Assembly: GCA_049303435.1 (NCBI GenBank)
Contig: JBAQNC010000049.1
Location: forward strand, 1 to 30,194
Length of the DNA stretch: 30,194 bases
Direction: 5' to 3'
Origin: Parvibaculum sp049303435
GTDB lineage: Bacteria > Pseudomonadota > Alphaproteobacteria > Parvibaculales > Parvibaculaceae
In this document: positions 12,654-19,768 of the stretch, piece by piece
Layout of the letters: every line of letters starts with the position of its first letter
Position numbering within the stretch: position 1 is the stretch's first letter
Program-made: the position numbers and the translations under genes
The notes under the pieces: model-generated
The model's input: only the letters and a program-made list of their open reading frames with translations
The model's database searches: none
What the model was told of the DNA's origin: nothing

Positions 12654-14918
12654 ATGTCCATCAAGGAAAAACTCGGAAATCCCACGCGTCGTCAATTGAT
12701 CGTCGCAGGCGGTCTCGCCGGTGGAGGTCTCTTGCTCGGCTATGTCTTCTCCGGTCCCTCGCGCAACGAGATGGCGCAAGCCGATCTCGCGGGCAAGGGC
12801 GAACAGGTGCTCGCCACCTGGATCAAGATTGCGCCCGACAACACGACGACGATCTATGTTCCCCATTCCGAAATGGGGCAGGGCGTCATCACCGCACTCG
12901 CCATGATGGCGGCGGAAGAAATGGAAGCCGACTGGTCGCTCGTGCGTCCCGAACAGGCGCCCGCCGAACAGGAATTCGCCAACGAATCCCTCGGCCATAA
13001 TTTCACCGACGGCATCGTCATCCCGCGCATGCTCGAAGGCGTGACGGATGCTTTCTTCCTCAAGGCCATGCAATTCATGCATGCCCAGATCACGGGTGGC
13101 TCGTCGTCCGTTCGCATGACCGGCGAATACGGCATGCGTCCCGCCGGCGCTTCCGTCAAGGACATGCTGATCCGTGCCGCCGCCAGACGCTGGAACGTCC
13201 CCGCGTCGGAATGCACTGCCAAACTTTCCACCGTCTCGCATGCATCGGGCAAATCCGCGACCTATGCCGAACTCGCCGCCGATGCCGCCGAGCTTTCGCC
13301 GCCGTCCCATCCCGTGCTCAAGGCCAAGGCCGATTACACCATCGTCGGCCAGCCCGTCGCGCGCTACGACATTCCCGGCAAGGTCGATGGCTCGACCGTC
13401 TACGGCATCGACGTGCGCCAGCCCGGTCAGCTTTACGCCGCCATCAAATTCGCGCCTACCTTCGGCAGCGAAGTCGTGAGCTACGACGAAGCGCCGATCC
13501 TCAAGCGCCGCGGCGTCAAGAAGCTCGTCAAGATTCCCGGTGGCGTCGCCGTCATCGCCGACAATTTCTGGCGCGCCAAGGAAGCGGCTGCCGCCCTCGA
13601 CGTCAAATTCGACACCAGGGGCAACGACAAGCTTTCGATGAAGTCGCTCTATGCCGATCAGGATGCGAAGCTTGCTGATGAAGATGCCAGCAAGGAAGAC
13701 GTCGAGCTTGGCGATACGAAAGCCGCGATGGCAAAGGCCGCCAAGGTGATGCAGGCGACCTATCGCGTGCCCTTCCTCGCGCACGCCTGTATGGAGCCGA
13801 TGAATTGCACCGCGCATATTCAGGGCGACAAGGCCGAAGTCTGGATGGGCACGCAGGATGCGCTCGGCACCCGGGCGCGTTTCGCCGAGATCGCCGGTCT
13901 CAAGTTTGAAAACGTCACGCTGCATCCCTTGATGCTGGGCGGCGGTTTCGGTCGCCGCGTGCCCGTGCGTCCCGGCTTTTTCGAATTCCCCAGCGAGATC
14001 GATTTTGCTGCCCTCATTGCGAAAGAAGTCGATGCCCCCGTGCAGCTTCTCTACACCCGCGAGGACGACATCCGGCATGACGCCTATCGCATCGCGGTGA
14101 CGTCCAATTTCAAGGTCGGTCTCGACGACAAGGGCCAGCCCGTCGCCTGGCAGAATCGTTACATGTTGAAAGACGATCCGGCAGGCGCCGCGCATATTCC
14201 CTACGCCGTACCCGCCCAGTCGATCCGCTATGCCGAGGGCCAGTCCGTTGTGCCGCGCGGTCCCTGGCGCTCGGTCGCTCACTCGCAGCACACGTTTTTC
14301 AAGGAAAGCTTCATGGATGAACTCGCCCATGAAGCAGGCATGGATCCCTTCGAATACCGCCGTGCGCTTTTGAAAGATAATCCGCGCCATCTCGCGGTGC
14401 TGGAAATGGCCGCCGAGAAAGCAGGCTGGGGCGCGCCGCTGCCCAAGGGCCGCGCCCGCGGCATCGCCATTCAGGAAGCCTTCAAGACCATCGTCGCTGA
14501 AGTCGCCGAGGTGTCTGTCAGCGATAGCGGAGAAGTGAAAGTGCATCACGTCACCGCCGTCGTCGATTGCGGCAATGTCATCAACCCCGGCACCGCCGCG
14601 CGTCAGGTCGAAAGCGGCATCGTCTATGGCCTCACCGCGGCCATGTATGGCGAAATCTCCATCGCCGATGGTGCGGTCGAACAGTCGAACTTTCCCGACT
14701 ACCAGATGGTGACGCTGGCAGATGCGCCGTCGATCGATGTGCATTTCATCGAAAGCGGCGCGCCTCTGGGCGGCATGGGCGAACCCGGCACCCCGCCGAT
14801 CGCCGCTGCCGTGTCGAATGCCGTCTTCGCCATCACCGGCAAACGCGTCCGCGAACTGCCGCTGAAGAACCACGACCTCAAGCCCCTGAGCGGCAAACTC
14901 GCTCAGGCGGCCGAGTAA
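12654..14918 (+). CDS. Molybdopterin-binding subunit of a xanthine oxidase-family hydroxylase (IorB-like)
   Basis: Catalytic subunit, 754 residues, of the one-chain molybdenum subunit type found in isoquinoline oxidoreductase and periplasmic aldehyde dehydrogenases. A twin-arginine signal (TRRQLI at 11-16 followed by a glycine-rich hydrophobic stretch) predicts export of the folded heterodimer by Tat. Cofactor motifs include GGGFGRR at 429-435 and the MGEPGTPP segment, where E710 is the expected catalytic glutamate. AAGGAGGG lies just upstream of the ATG at 12654. No cytochrome c subunit, XdhC-like chaperone or MobA-like cytidylyltransferase gene follows, so electron acceptor and maturation factors must be elsewhere. 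Confidence 0.92.
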   Translation: MSIKEKLGNPTRRQLIVAGGLAGGGLLLGYVFSGPSRNEMAQADLAGKGEQVLATWIKIAPDNTTTIYVPHSEMGQGVITALAMMAAEEMEADWSLVRPEQAPAEQEFANESLGHNFTDGIVIPRMLEGVTDAFFLKAMQFMHAQITGGSSSVRMTGEYGMRPAGASVKDMLIRAAARRWNVPASECTAKLSTVSHASGKSATYAELAADAAELSPPSHPVLKAKADYTIVGQPVARYDIPGKVDGSTVYGIDVRQPGQLYAAIKFAPTFGSEVVSYDEAPILKRRGVKKLVKIPGGVAVIADNFWRAKEAAAALDVKFDTRGNDKLSMKSLYADQDAKLADEDASKEDVELGDTKAAMAKAAKVMQATYRVPFLAHACMEPMNCTAHIQGDKAEVWMGTQDALGTRARFAEIAGLKFENVTLHPLMLGGGFGRRVPVRPGFFEFPSEIDFAALIAKEVDAPVQLLYTREDDIRHDAYRIAVTSNFKVGLDDKGQPVAWQNRYMLKDDPAGAAHIPYAVPAQSIRYAEGQSVVPRGPWRSVAHSQHTFFKESFMDELAHEAGMDPFEYRRALLKDNPRHLAVLEMAAEKAGWGAPLPKGRARGIAIQEAFKTIVAEVAEVSVSDSGEVKVHHVTAVVDCGNVINPGTAARQVESGIVYGLTAAMYGEISIADGAVEQSNFPDYQMVTLADAPSIDVHFIESGAPLGGMGEPGTPPIAAAVSNAVFAITGKRVRELPLKNHDLKPLSGKLAQAAE

Positions 14919-14937
14919 GTCGGAAATCTAAAATGAT

Positions 14938-14972
14938 GCGTCGTCCCGGGACTTGATCCCGGGACCCATCTT
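14938..14972. repeat. REP-like hairpin of the CTTGAYC family
   Basis: GTCCCGGG (14943-14950) pairs with CCCGGGAC (14958-14965) around ACTTGAT. The 35 bases are the same as 17289-17323 except for one change. First element in the 356-base gap between the molybdenum subunit gene and the ferredoxin gene; the whole gap is made of such repeats. Confidence 0.75.
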
Positions 14973-14984
14973 TCCTCGTCGCCA

Positions 14985-15085
14985 TCCTTCGAGACGGGCC
15001 TTTGGCCCTCCTCAGGATGAGGCAGTAGATGAATTGGTGAAAATGACCCTCATCCTGAGGAGCCGCGAAGCGGCGTCTCGAAGGA
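14985..15085. repeat. 101-bp nested inverted repeat
   Basis: Left arm 14985-15021 and right arm 15049-15085 are inverted copies: TCCTTCGAGACG pairs with CGTCTCGAAGGA, and CTCCTCAGGATGAG with CTCATCCTGAGGAG. Within each arm an 11-base insert forms its own mini-hairpin, GGCC-TTT-GGCC (14997-15007) on the left and CCGC-GAA-GCGG (15063-15073) on the right. These two inserts do not pair with each other. The 27-base centre is AT-richer. Confidence 0.78.
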
Positions 15086-15110
15086 CGAGGCCCCTGCGCA
15101 AACCCCCAAA

Positions 15111-15160
15111 ACGTCATGGCCGGGCCACCTTTTGCAAAAGGCGACCCGGCCATCCACGTC
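15111..15160. repeat. Single hairpin related to the composite REP-like repeat
   Basis: CGTCATGGCCGGG pairs through ATGGCCGGG (15116-15124) with CCCGGCCAT (15145-15153), followed by CCA. The flanks CGTCAT and CATCCA match the left halves of the composites at 4188 and 17170. Here the right half is missing. Confidence 0.65.
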
Positions 15161-15182
15161 TTCATCTAGCGAGAACTCTTCT

Positions 15183-15228
15183 CCCTCTCCCCCTCCCTTT
15201 TTGCGCCTACGCGCATAGTGGGAGAGGG
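15183..15228. repeat. Nested palindromic repeat, copy 2 of the 19-mer family
   Basis: CCCTCTCCC (15183-15191) pairs with GGGAGAGGG (15220-15228), and TGCGC (15202-15206) with GCGCA (15211-15215) around CTAC. The core 15197-15215 is identical to 10385-10403, while the outer stems differ but still pair. It ends 46 bases from the ferredoxin stop and may separate the convergent transcripts. Confidence 0.72.
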
Positions 15229-15274
15229 TCGTGGTGAGGGTCTTCAGTGCTGGCTCTCAGGCCCCCGCAACACG

Positions 15275-15595
15275 TCAGTGTTGCGATTCAGGCATCGTCA
15301 CGCGAATGCCCTCCAGCGCCGGCGTCACCTTGATCTGGCAGGACAGGCGCGAATTGTCGGCCACGCCTTCGCAGAAATCGAGCATGGTTTCTTCCATCGG
15401 CTCTTTCGCTTCCAGCTTGCCTTCCCATTCTTCCGGCACATAGATCATGCAGGTCGCGCAGGCGCAGGCCCCGCCGCAGTCGGCGTCGATGCCGGGCACC
15501 ATGTTCTTCGTCGCCGCTTCCATCAGCGTCTGGCCTTCGGCCGCATCTACCGTGTGCTCCGTGCCGTCATGTTCGACAAACGTGACCTTCGTCAT
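15275..15595 (-). CDS. [2Fe-2S] ferredoxin, adrenodoxin/putidaredoxin type
   Basis: Soluble electron carrier of 106 residues. The cluster ligands are C40, C46, C49 and C86 in the CGGACACATC and RLSCQIKV motifs, the pattern of ferredoxins that feed bacterial cytochrome P450s. GAGGAA lies upstream of the ATG. It follows the reductase gene after 42 bases on the same strand and is surely co-transcribed. The terminal oxygenase, expected to be a P450, is not in the window. Confidence 0.95.
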   Translation of the reverse strand: MTKVTFVEHDGTEHTVDAAEGQTLMEAATKNMVPGIDADCGGACACATCMIYVPEEWEGKLEAKEPMEETMLDFCEGVADNSRLSCQIKVTPALEGIRVTMPESQH

Positions 15596-15637
15596 ACCGG
15601 GGTTCCTCTATTTCTTCTTGTTGTTACCGCGAAGCAT

Positions 15638-16876
15638 TTACGCCTTCGCCACTTCCTTCATGTTAATGCTCTCGTCGGCCAGCCGCGCCGGATCGAGTTT
15701 CGTATGGTTCGCGATCAGCATTTTCGACATCATGAATTCCGGCGGGCGGTTCACTGCATCCACCGCAATCAGCACGCCGTCTTTCAGATAGAAGACCGCG
15801 AAGTTGCGATCCGTCTCCGGGTTGCCGCGCGTCACGGCTTGCGTGTAGCCCTGGCTCAATCCGGCGATCTGCAATTTCAGGTCATATTGATCCGACCAGA
15901 ACCACGGCACCTGATTATAGGGCTTCTCCTTGCCCATCATCGCGGCGGCCGCCGTCTTGCCCTGCTCGATGGCGTTCTGCACGCTTTCCAGACGCAGGCG
16001 TTCGTTGAAGACGCCGTTGGGATGATTGGTGCAGTCGCCAGCGGCGAAAATATCGGGGTCCGATGTGCGCGTGCATTCGTCCACCACGATGCCGTTCTTG
16101 ACGGCAAGACCCGCTTCTTCCGCAAGCTCCGTATTCGGAATAATGCCGATGCCCACCACCACGAAGTCGCAAGGCACGATCTCGCCATCGCCCGTATCGA
16201 CGCCGGTGACCTTGTTGTCCTTGCCTTCAAAGCCCACCACCATCGAGCCGGTGCGAATATCGACGCCTTCCGCCTTGTGGATGCGTTCGTAGAATTTCGA
16301 CACGATGGGGTCGACGACGCGGGCGAGCACGCGGTTCGCGGTTTCCAGCACCGTCACCTCAAGCCCGTTTTTCTTGGCCACCGCCGCGACTTCAAGTCCG
16401 ATGTAGCCGCCGCCCACGATGACCATCTTGCCGCCCGGCTTGAAGTGGCTCTGGATTTCGGCCACGTCGCCCACGCTGCGCAAATAGTGCACGCCTTCAA
16501 GGTCGAAGCCCGGTACGTTGATTTCGCGCACCCGGCTGCCGGTCGCGAGCAGCAGTTTCGTATAGCCCAGCACATGCCCGTCGTTGGTCGCCACCGTCTT
16601 CGCCTTGGCGTCGATCTCGGTCGCCCGCGTGCCCAGCATCAGCTTGCAATTGGCATTGGCGTAGAATTCGGCGGGCTTCAGTTCCACCCGGTCGAAACCG
16701 ATTTCACCGGCCAGGAATTTCTTGCTGAGAGGAGGGCGCTGATAGGGCGGCACGGCTTCATCGCCGATCATCGTGATCGGGCCTTCATAGCCTTCCGACC
16801 TGAGGCTCACCACAGCCTGCGAGGCCGCCTGTCCCGCGCCAATGATGACAATGCCTTTTTCGCCGCTCGCGCTCAT
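15638..16876 (-). CDS. NAD(P)H-dependent ferredoxin reductase (putidaredoxin/rhodocoxin reductase type)
   Basis: FAD flavoprotein of 412 residues that would pass electrons from NAD(P)H to the adjacent ferredoxin. The FAD-binding loop GAGQAA is at 13-18, the NAD-binding GGGYIG at 155-160, and the second FAD motif SDPDIFAAGDC lies near residue 275. The C-terminal interface domain is complete. The start at 16876 has GGGGAGAG upstream; an ATG at 16903 would add nine residues without a better site. Translated first in the reductase-ferredoxin pair, whose promoter should lie in the 506-base gap to tsaE. Confidence 0.94.
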   Translation of the reverse strand: MSASGEKGIVIIGAGQAASQAVVSLRSEGYEGPITMIGDEAVPPYQRPPLSKKFLAGEIGFDRVELKPAEFYANANCKLMLGTRATEIDAKAKTVATNDGHVLGYTKLLLATGSRVREINVPGFDLEGVHYLRSVGDVAEIQSHFKPGGKMVIVGGGYIGLEVAAVAKKNGLEVTVLETANRVLARVVDPIVSKFYERIHKAEGVDIRTGSMVVGFEGKDNKVTGVDTGDGEIVPCDFVVVGIGIIPNTELAEEAGLAVKNGIVVDECTRTSDPDIFAAGDCTNHPNGVFNERLRLESVQNAIEQGKTAAAAMMGKEKPYNQVPWFWSDQYDLKLQIAGLSQGYTQAVTRGNPETDRNFAVFYLKDGVLIAVDAVNRPPEFMMSKMLIANHTKLDPARLADESINMKEVAKA

Positions 16877-17124
16877 ACAAACTCTCCCCGTTACAACATG
16901 CACCCCGCGTCCGGCGCGCCATTGCCTTGTTAGACCTTTTCGGGCTCAAGCCCGTTTGTCTTTTATCGGCCTAATGCCTCGAGGTCACGCATCGGCAACG
17001 CCCGCCATCCGGCCATTTTCTTTTGCTTACTGCGCCACAAAAATGACGCCAGCGTCAACTTTTTTATAGGGTCATCCCCAAAATAGCAATTGGCAAGATT
17101 GCCTCAGCCCTTTCTTCGTCTGTC

Positions 17125-17145
17125 ACCCCGGCCTTGTCCCGGGGT
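17125..17145. repeat. REP-like hairpin
   Basis: ACCCCGG (17125-17131) pairs with CCGGGGT (17139-17145), followed by CCA. The preceding TGTC and loop CCTTGTC resemble the CGTCRT flank and CTTGAYC loop of the other copies, so it is probably a diverged family member. Confidence 0.55.
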
Positions 17146-17169
17146 CCAGGGCGGTTCGCTCCTCCCTCT

Positions 17170-17262
17170 ATTCCGTCATGGCCCGACTTGATCGGGCCAT
17201 CCAACTTTTCACAACCAATGCCCTCAAGGTGGATACCCCGGTCAAGCCGGGGTATGACGAAT
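17170..17262. repeat. Composite REP-like repeat, copy B
   Basis: Left hairpin GGCCCG-ACTTGAT-CGGGCC (17180-17198) and right hairpin ACCCCGG-TCAAG-CCGGGGT in inverse orientation. The outer ends ATTCCGTCAT (17170-17179) and ATGACGAAT (17254-17262) are inverted copies with one extra base. It has the same plan as copy A at 4188-4295 but a shorter centre. Confidence 0.78.
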
Positions 17263-17288
17263 TACATTTTTCATTGTCCAAAAATTCA

Positions 17289-17323
17289 GCGTCGTCCCGG
17301 AACTTGATCCCGGGACCCATCTT
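17289..17323. repeat. REP-like hairpin, near-identical to 14938-14972
   Basis: The 35 bases differ from 14938-14972 at one position, where G to A breaks one pair of the outer stem. GTCCCGG pairs with CCGGGAC around the ACTTGAT-type loop. It lies 60 bases before tsaE. Confidence 0.75.
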
Positions 17324-17382
17324 ACCGCTTCCCCACCTCCCAAATTGACAACCGCCCCGGACTTTGCCTCCATGCACCTCCC

Positions 17383-17886
17383 ATGACTGACAAACCCGCC
17401 ACCGATCCCCTGACAATCACAGTCCCGCTGCCCGACGAAGCCGCGACCCGCGCGCTCGGGGCGACCCTCGCAAACGCCCTTAAGACCGGCGACTTCATTG
17501 CGCTGACAGGCGACCTCGGCGCAGGCAAGACGGCGCTCGGCCGCGCGCTCATCCAGGCGCGTTTCGGGCCGGGCGGCGAGGATGAAGATGTGCCGAGCCC
17601 CACCTTCACTCTTGTCCAGACCTACGAGACGCCAGACCTCCTCATCACTCATGTCGATCTCTACCGCCTTGATGATCCCGAAGATGCCCGCGAACTCGGC
17701 CTTAACGAGGCGCTGGATGAAGGCGCGATGCTGATGGAATGGCCCGATAAATGGGGCGCGCTGCCCGCCACCCGTCTCGACATTGTGCTGACCCTTGTGG
17801 GAGAAGAAGCCCGCGAGGCGCGCCTCACCGGTCATGGGAGCTGGGCGGCGCGTCTCAGGAAATTATCGCCCGCGTTAAAGCCCTGA
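17383..17886 (+). CDS. tsaE: tRNA threonylcarbamoyladenosine biosynthesis ATPase TsaE
   Basis: ATPase of 167 residues that works with TsaB and TsaD to transfer the threonylcarbamoyl group to A37 of ANN-decoding tRNAs. Walker A GDLGAGKT is at 43-50. The conserved SPTFTLVQTYE and HVDLYRLDDPED motifs follow, and EWPDKWG near residue 120 holds the family Glu-Trp pair. The ORF starts at an ATG with no strong ribosome site. It heads the tsaE-amgK-murU-addB-addA run, with a 55-base gap to the next gene. Confidence 0.95.
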   Translation: MTDKPATDPLTITVPLPDEAATRALGATLANALKTGDFIALTGDLGAGKTALGRALIQARFGPGGEDEDVPSPTFTLVQTYETPDLLITHVDLYRLDDPEDARELGLNEALDEGAMLMEWPDKWGALPATRLDIVLTLVGEEAREARLTGHGSWAARLRKLSPALKP

Positions 17887-17941
17887 TGACCTCGATCCGC
17901 TATCTTCTTTCCGCCCGCAACCAATGGACTTGCCTCAGTAA

Positions 17942-19024
17942 ATGACGTCACGCGACGAGACGATCCGCGCCTTTCTCGATGCCGCAGGCTGGGGCGATGC
18001 CACACGAGGTCCCCTTGCGGGCGATGCTTCCACGCGCCGCTATGAACGGCTGCATGGGCCCCGCGGCGCCGCTGTGCTGATGGACTGGCCGCGCGCGCCT
18101 GAAGCGCCGGTGCCGTCGGGCCAGCGCTCCTATAGTGAGATCGCGCATCTGGCTGTCGATTGCCGTCCTTTCGTTGCTGTTGGTGACTACCTCTGCGGCC
18201 TTGGACTCTCCGCGCCGCAAATCTTCGCCAGAGATCTCGATGCCGGTCTTCTTCTGCTTGAAGACCTCGGCGACACGCTTTTCGTTCCTGCAATCGAAGC
18301 GGGGCACGGACCTGATGGAACGTCGCTCGACGATATGTATCGCGCGGCAATCGACACGCTTATCACCTTGCAGTCCCGGCCCGCGCCTGGCGAATTGCCC
18401 GTGGGCGACGGCACGATGCACAAGGTGCCGCTCTTCGACGATGGCGTCTTTCGCGCCGAACTCGACGTGCCGCTCGACTGGTATTTTCCTGCGGTGCTGG
18501 AACGCCAGGCGACGCAAGCCGAGCGCGAAGAGTTTCATGCCATCTGGACGGACTTGCGGCCCTTGATCGACGCGGGCCCGCGCACGCTTTTCCTGCGCGA
18601 TTTTCATTCGCCCAACATGATCTGGCTCGGGAGCCGTGAAGGCGACCGCCGTATTGGCCTCATCGATTTTCAGGACGCGCTTATCGGCTCGCGTGCCTAT
18701 GACGTCGTTTCCTTCTTGCAGGATGCCCGCAAGGACGTGCCGGTAGCGCGCGAACAGGCCATGCTCGCGCTCTATGTGAAACGCGCCAGCGAAACGCTTT
18801 TCGATTTCGACGAAGCGCGTTTCCGCGCCGCCTATGCCGCCGTCGGGGCGGAGCGCGCGCTGCGTCTCATCGGTCTCTGGCCGCGTCTCCTGAAGCGCGA
18901 CGGCAAGCCGCAATATATGGCGCATATGCCGCGCACGATGGATTATCTCCGCCGCAATCTCGCGCATCCTGCGCTCGGCCCCCTCAAAACCTGGCTGGAA
19001 GCGCATATGCTTCCGCGCGATTGA
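17942..19024 (+). CDS. amgK: AmgK-like sugar kinase (aminoglycoside phosphotransferase fold)
   Basis: Cytoplasmic kinase of 360 residues. AmgK phosphorylates the anomeric carbon of N-acetylmuramate and N-acetylglucosamine in the peptidoglycan recycling route that bypasses de novo UDP-MurNAc synthesis and lowers fosfomycin sensitivity. The catalytic loop RDFHSPN has D220 and N225, and the metal-binding IDFQD motif begins near residue 241. It is often annotated only as a phosphotransferase. The assignment rests on the fold together with the adjacent murU, the known partner. Its ATG has no strong ribosome site. Confidence 0.8.
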   Translation: MTSRDETIRAFLDAAGWGDATRGPLAGDASTRRYERLHGPRGAAVLMDWPRAPEAPVPSGQRSYSEIAHLAVDCRPFVAVGDYLCGLGLSAPQIFARDLDAGLLLLEDLGDTLFVPAIEAGHGPDGTSLDDMYRAAIDTLITLQSRPAPGELPVGDGTMHKVPLFDDGVFRAELDVPLDWYFPAVLERQATQAEREEFHAIWTDLRPLIDAGPRTLFLRDFHSPNMIWLGSREGDRRIGLIDFQDALIGSRAYDVVSFLQDARKDVPVAREQAMLALYVKRASETLFDFDEARFRAAYAAVGAERALRLIGLWPRLLKRDGKPQYMAHMPRTMDYLRRNLAHPALGPLKTWLEAHMLPRD

Positions 19025-19033
19025 GGGGCTGTG

Positions 19034-19744
19034 ATGCAGATCAAACGCGCAATGGTCATGGCGGCAGGCAAGGGCACGCGGATGCGGCCTTTGACCGACA
19101 CCATGCCGAAGCCATTGGTGCCGCTCGCCGGTCGTCCGCTCATCGATCATGTGCTTGACCGTCTTGAGACCGCTGGCATCGAGGAAGTCGTCGTCAACAC
19201 GCATTATTTCGCCGACATGCTGGAGGCGCATCTCGCATCGCGCCGTTCGCCGCGCATCATCCTCTCGGATGAACGCGCCGAACTTCTCGATACGGGCGGC
19301 GGTGCGAAGAAAGCTCTGCCGCTTCTGGGCGATGACCCCATCATCACGTTCAATTCCGACAGCGTCTGGGTGGAAGAGGGAGACGATACGCTCCGCTCAC
19401 TGATGGATGCCTTCGATCCCGCCCGCATGGACGCACTTCTCCTGTTGGCCGAAGTGAAAAACACCATCGGCTTTGTCGGGCGCGGCGATTTCGAGATGGA
19501 TGTGGAAGGGCATCTTGTCCGCCGCAAGCCGGATGGTACCGCGCCCTTCATGTTCGCCGGCGTCCAGATCATCAAGCCCGCTCTTTTCGCCGATGGACCT
19601 TCGGGGCCCTTCTCGACCAATCTCATCTGGGATCGTCTTCTGCCCAAGGGCCGCCTTTACGGTTATTGCATGAAGGGCGCCTGGATGCATGTCGGCACAC
19701 CACAGGATCTCGCAAAGGCGGAAGCTTTCATCCACGACCTTTGA
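19034..19744 (+). CDS. murU: N-acetylmuramate-1-phosphate uridylyltransferase MurU-like
   Basis: Nucleotidyltransferase of 236 residues that would convert MurNAc-1-phosphate and UTP into UDP-MurNAc, following AmgK. The N-terminal signature MAAGKGTRMRPLT is at 9-21, with KPLVPLAGRPL after it and FNSDSVW carrying the metal-binding Asp near residue 107. It is single-domain, as MurU is, without the left-handed helix of GlmU. GAGGGG lies five bases upstream of the ATG at 19034; a GTG at 19031 is too close to it. Family relatives include mannose-1-phosphate guanylyltransferases, so substrate choice depends on context. Confidence 0.82.
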   Translation: MQIKRAMVMAAGKGTRMRPLTDTMPKPLVPLAGRPLIDHVLDRLETAGIEEVVVNTHYFADMLEAHLASRRSPRIILSDERAELLDTGGGAKKALPLLGDDPIITFNSDSVWVEEGDDTLRSLMDAFDPARMDALLLLAEVKNTIGFVGRGDFEMDVEGHLVRRKPDGTAPFMFAGVQIIKPALFADGPSGPFSTNLIWDRLLPKGRLYGYCMKGAWMHVGTPQDLAKAEAFIHDL

Positions 19745-19768
19745 GCCTCGCCGCGTTAGACTGCGGCC

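Larger units (their letters stand above)
16877..17382. other. Divergent intergenic region with repeats between the reductase and tsaE genes
   Basis: No gene of convincing quality is seen in these 506 bases. A short hairpin CGGGC-TCAA-GCCCG is at 16941-16954. A palindrome TGACGC-CA-GCGTCA is at 17043-17056, flanked by an A-run on the left and a T-run (17059-17064) on the right; it could be a two-way terminator or an operator. REP-like hairpins occupy 17121-17323. TTGACA at 17345-17350 is a good -35 box for tsaE, but the -10 region is weak and transcription would begin only a few bases before the ATG. Confidence 0.6.

Noticed and set aside
12594..14873. 759-codon minus-strand open frame opposite the molybdenum subunit gene
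   Set aside because: It mirrors the codon phase of the real gene and has low-complexity composition and no domain I recognise.
14938..15228. CRISPR array or transposon in the repeat-rich gap
   Set aside because: Repeats are different palindromes without regular spacers, and no cas or transposase gene is present.
15218..16933. 571-codon plus-strand open frame over the ferredoxin and reductase genes
   Set aside because: It is His- and Arg-rich and antisense to two proteins with clear cofactor motifs; it is a by-product of GC-rich codon use.
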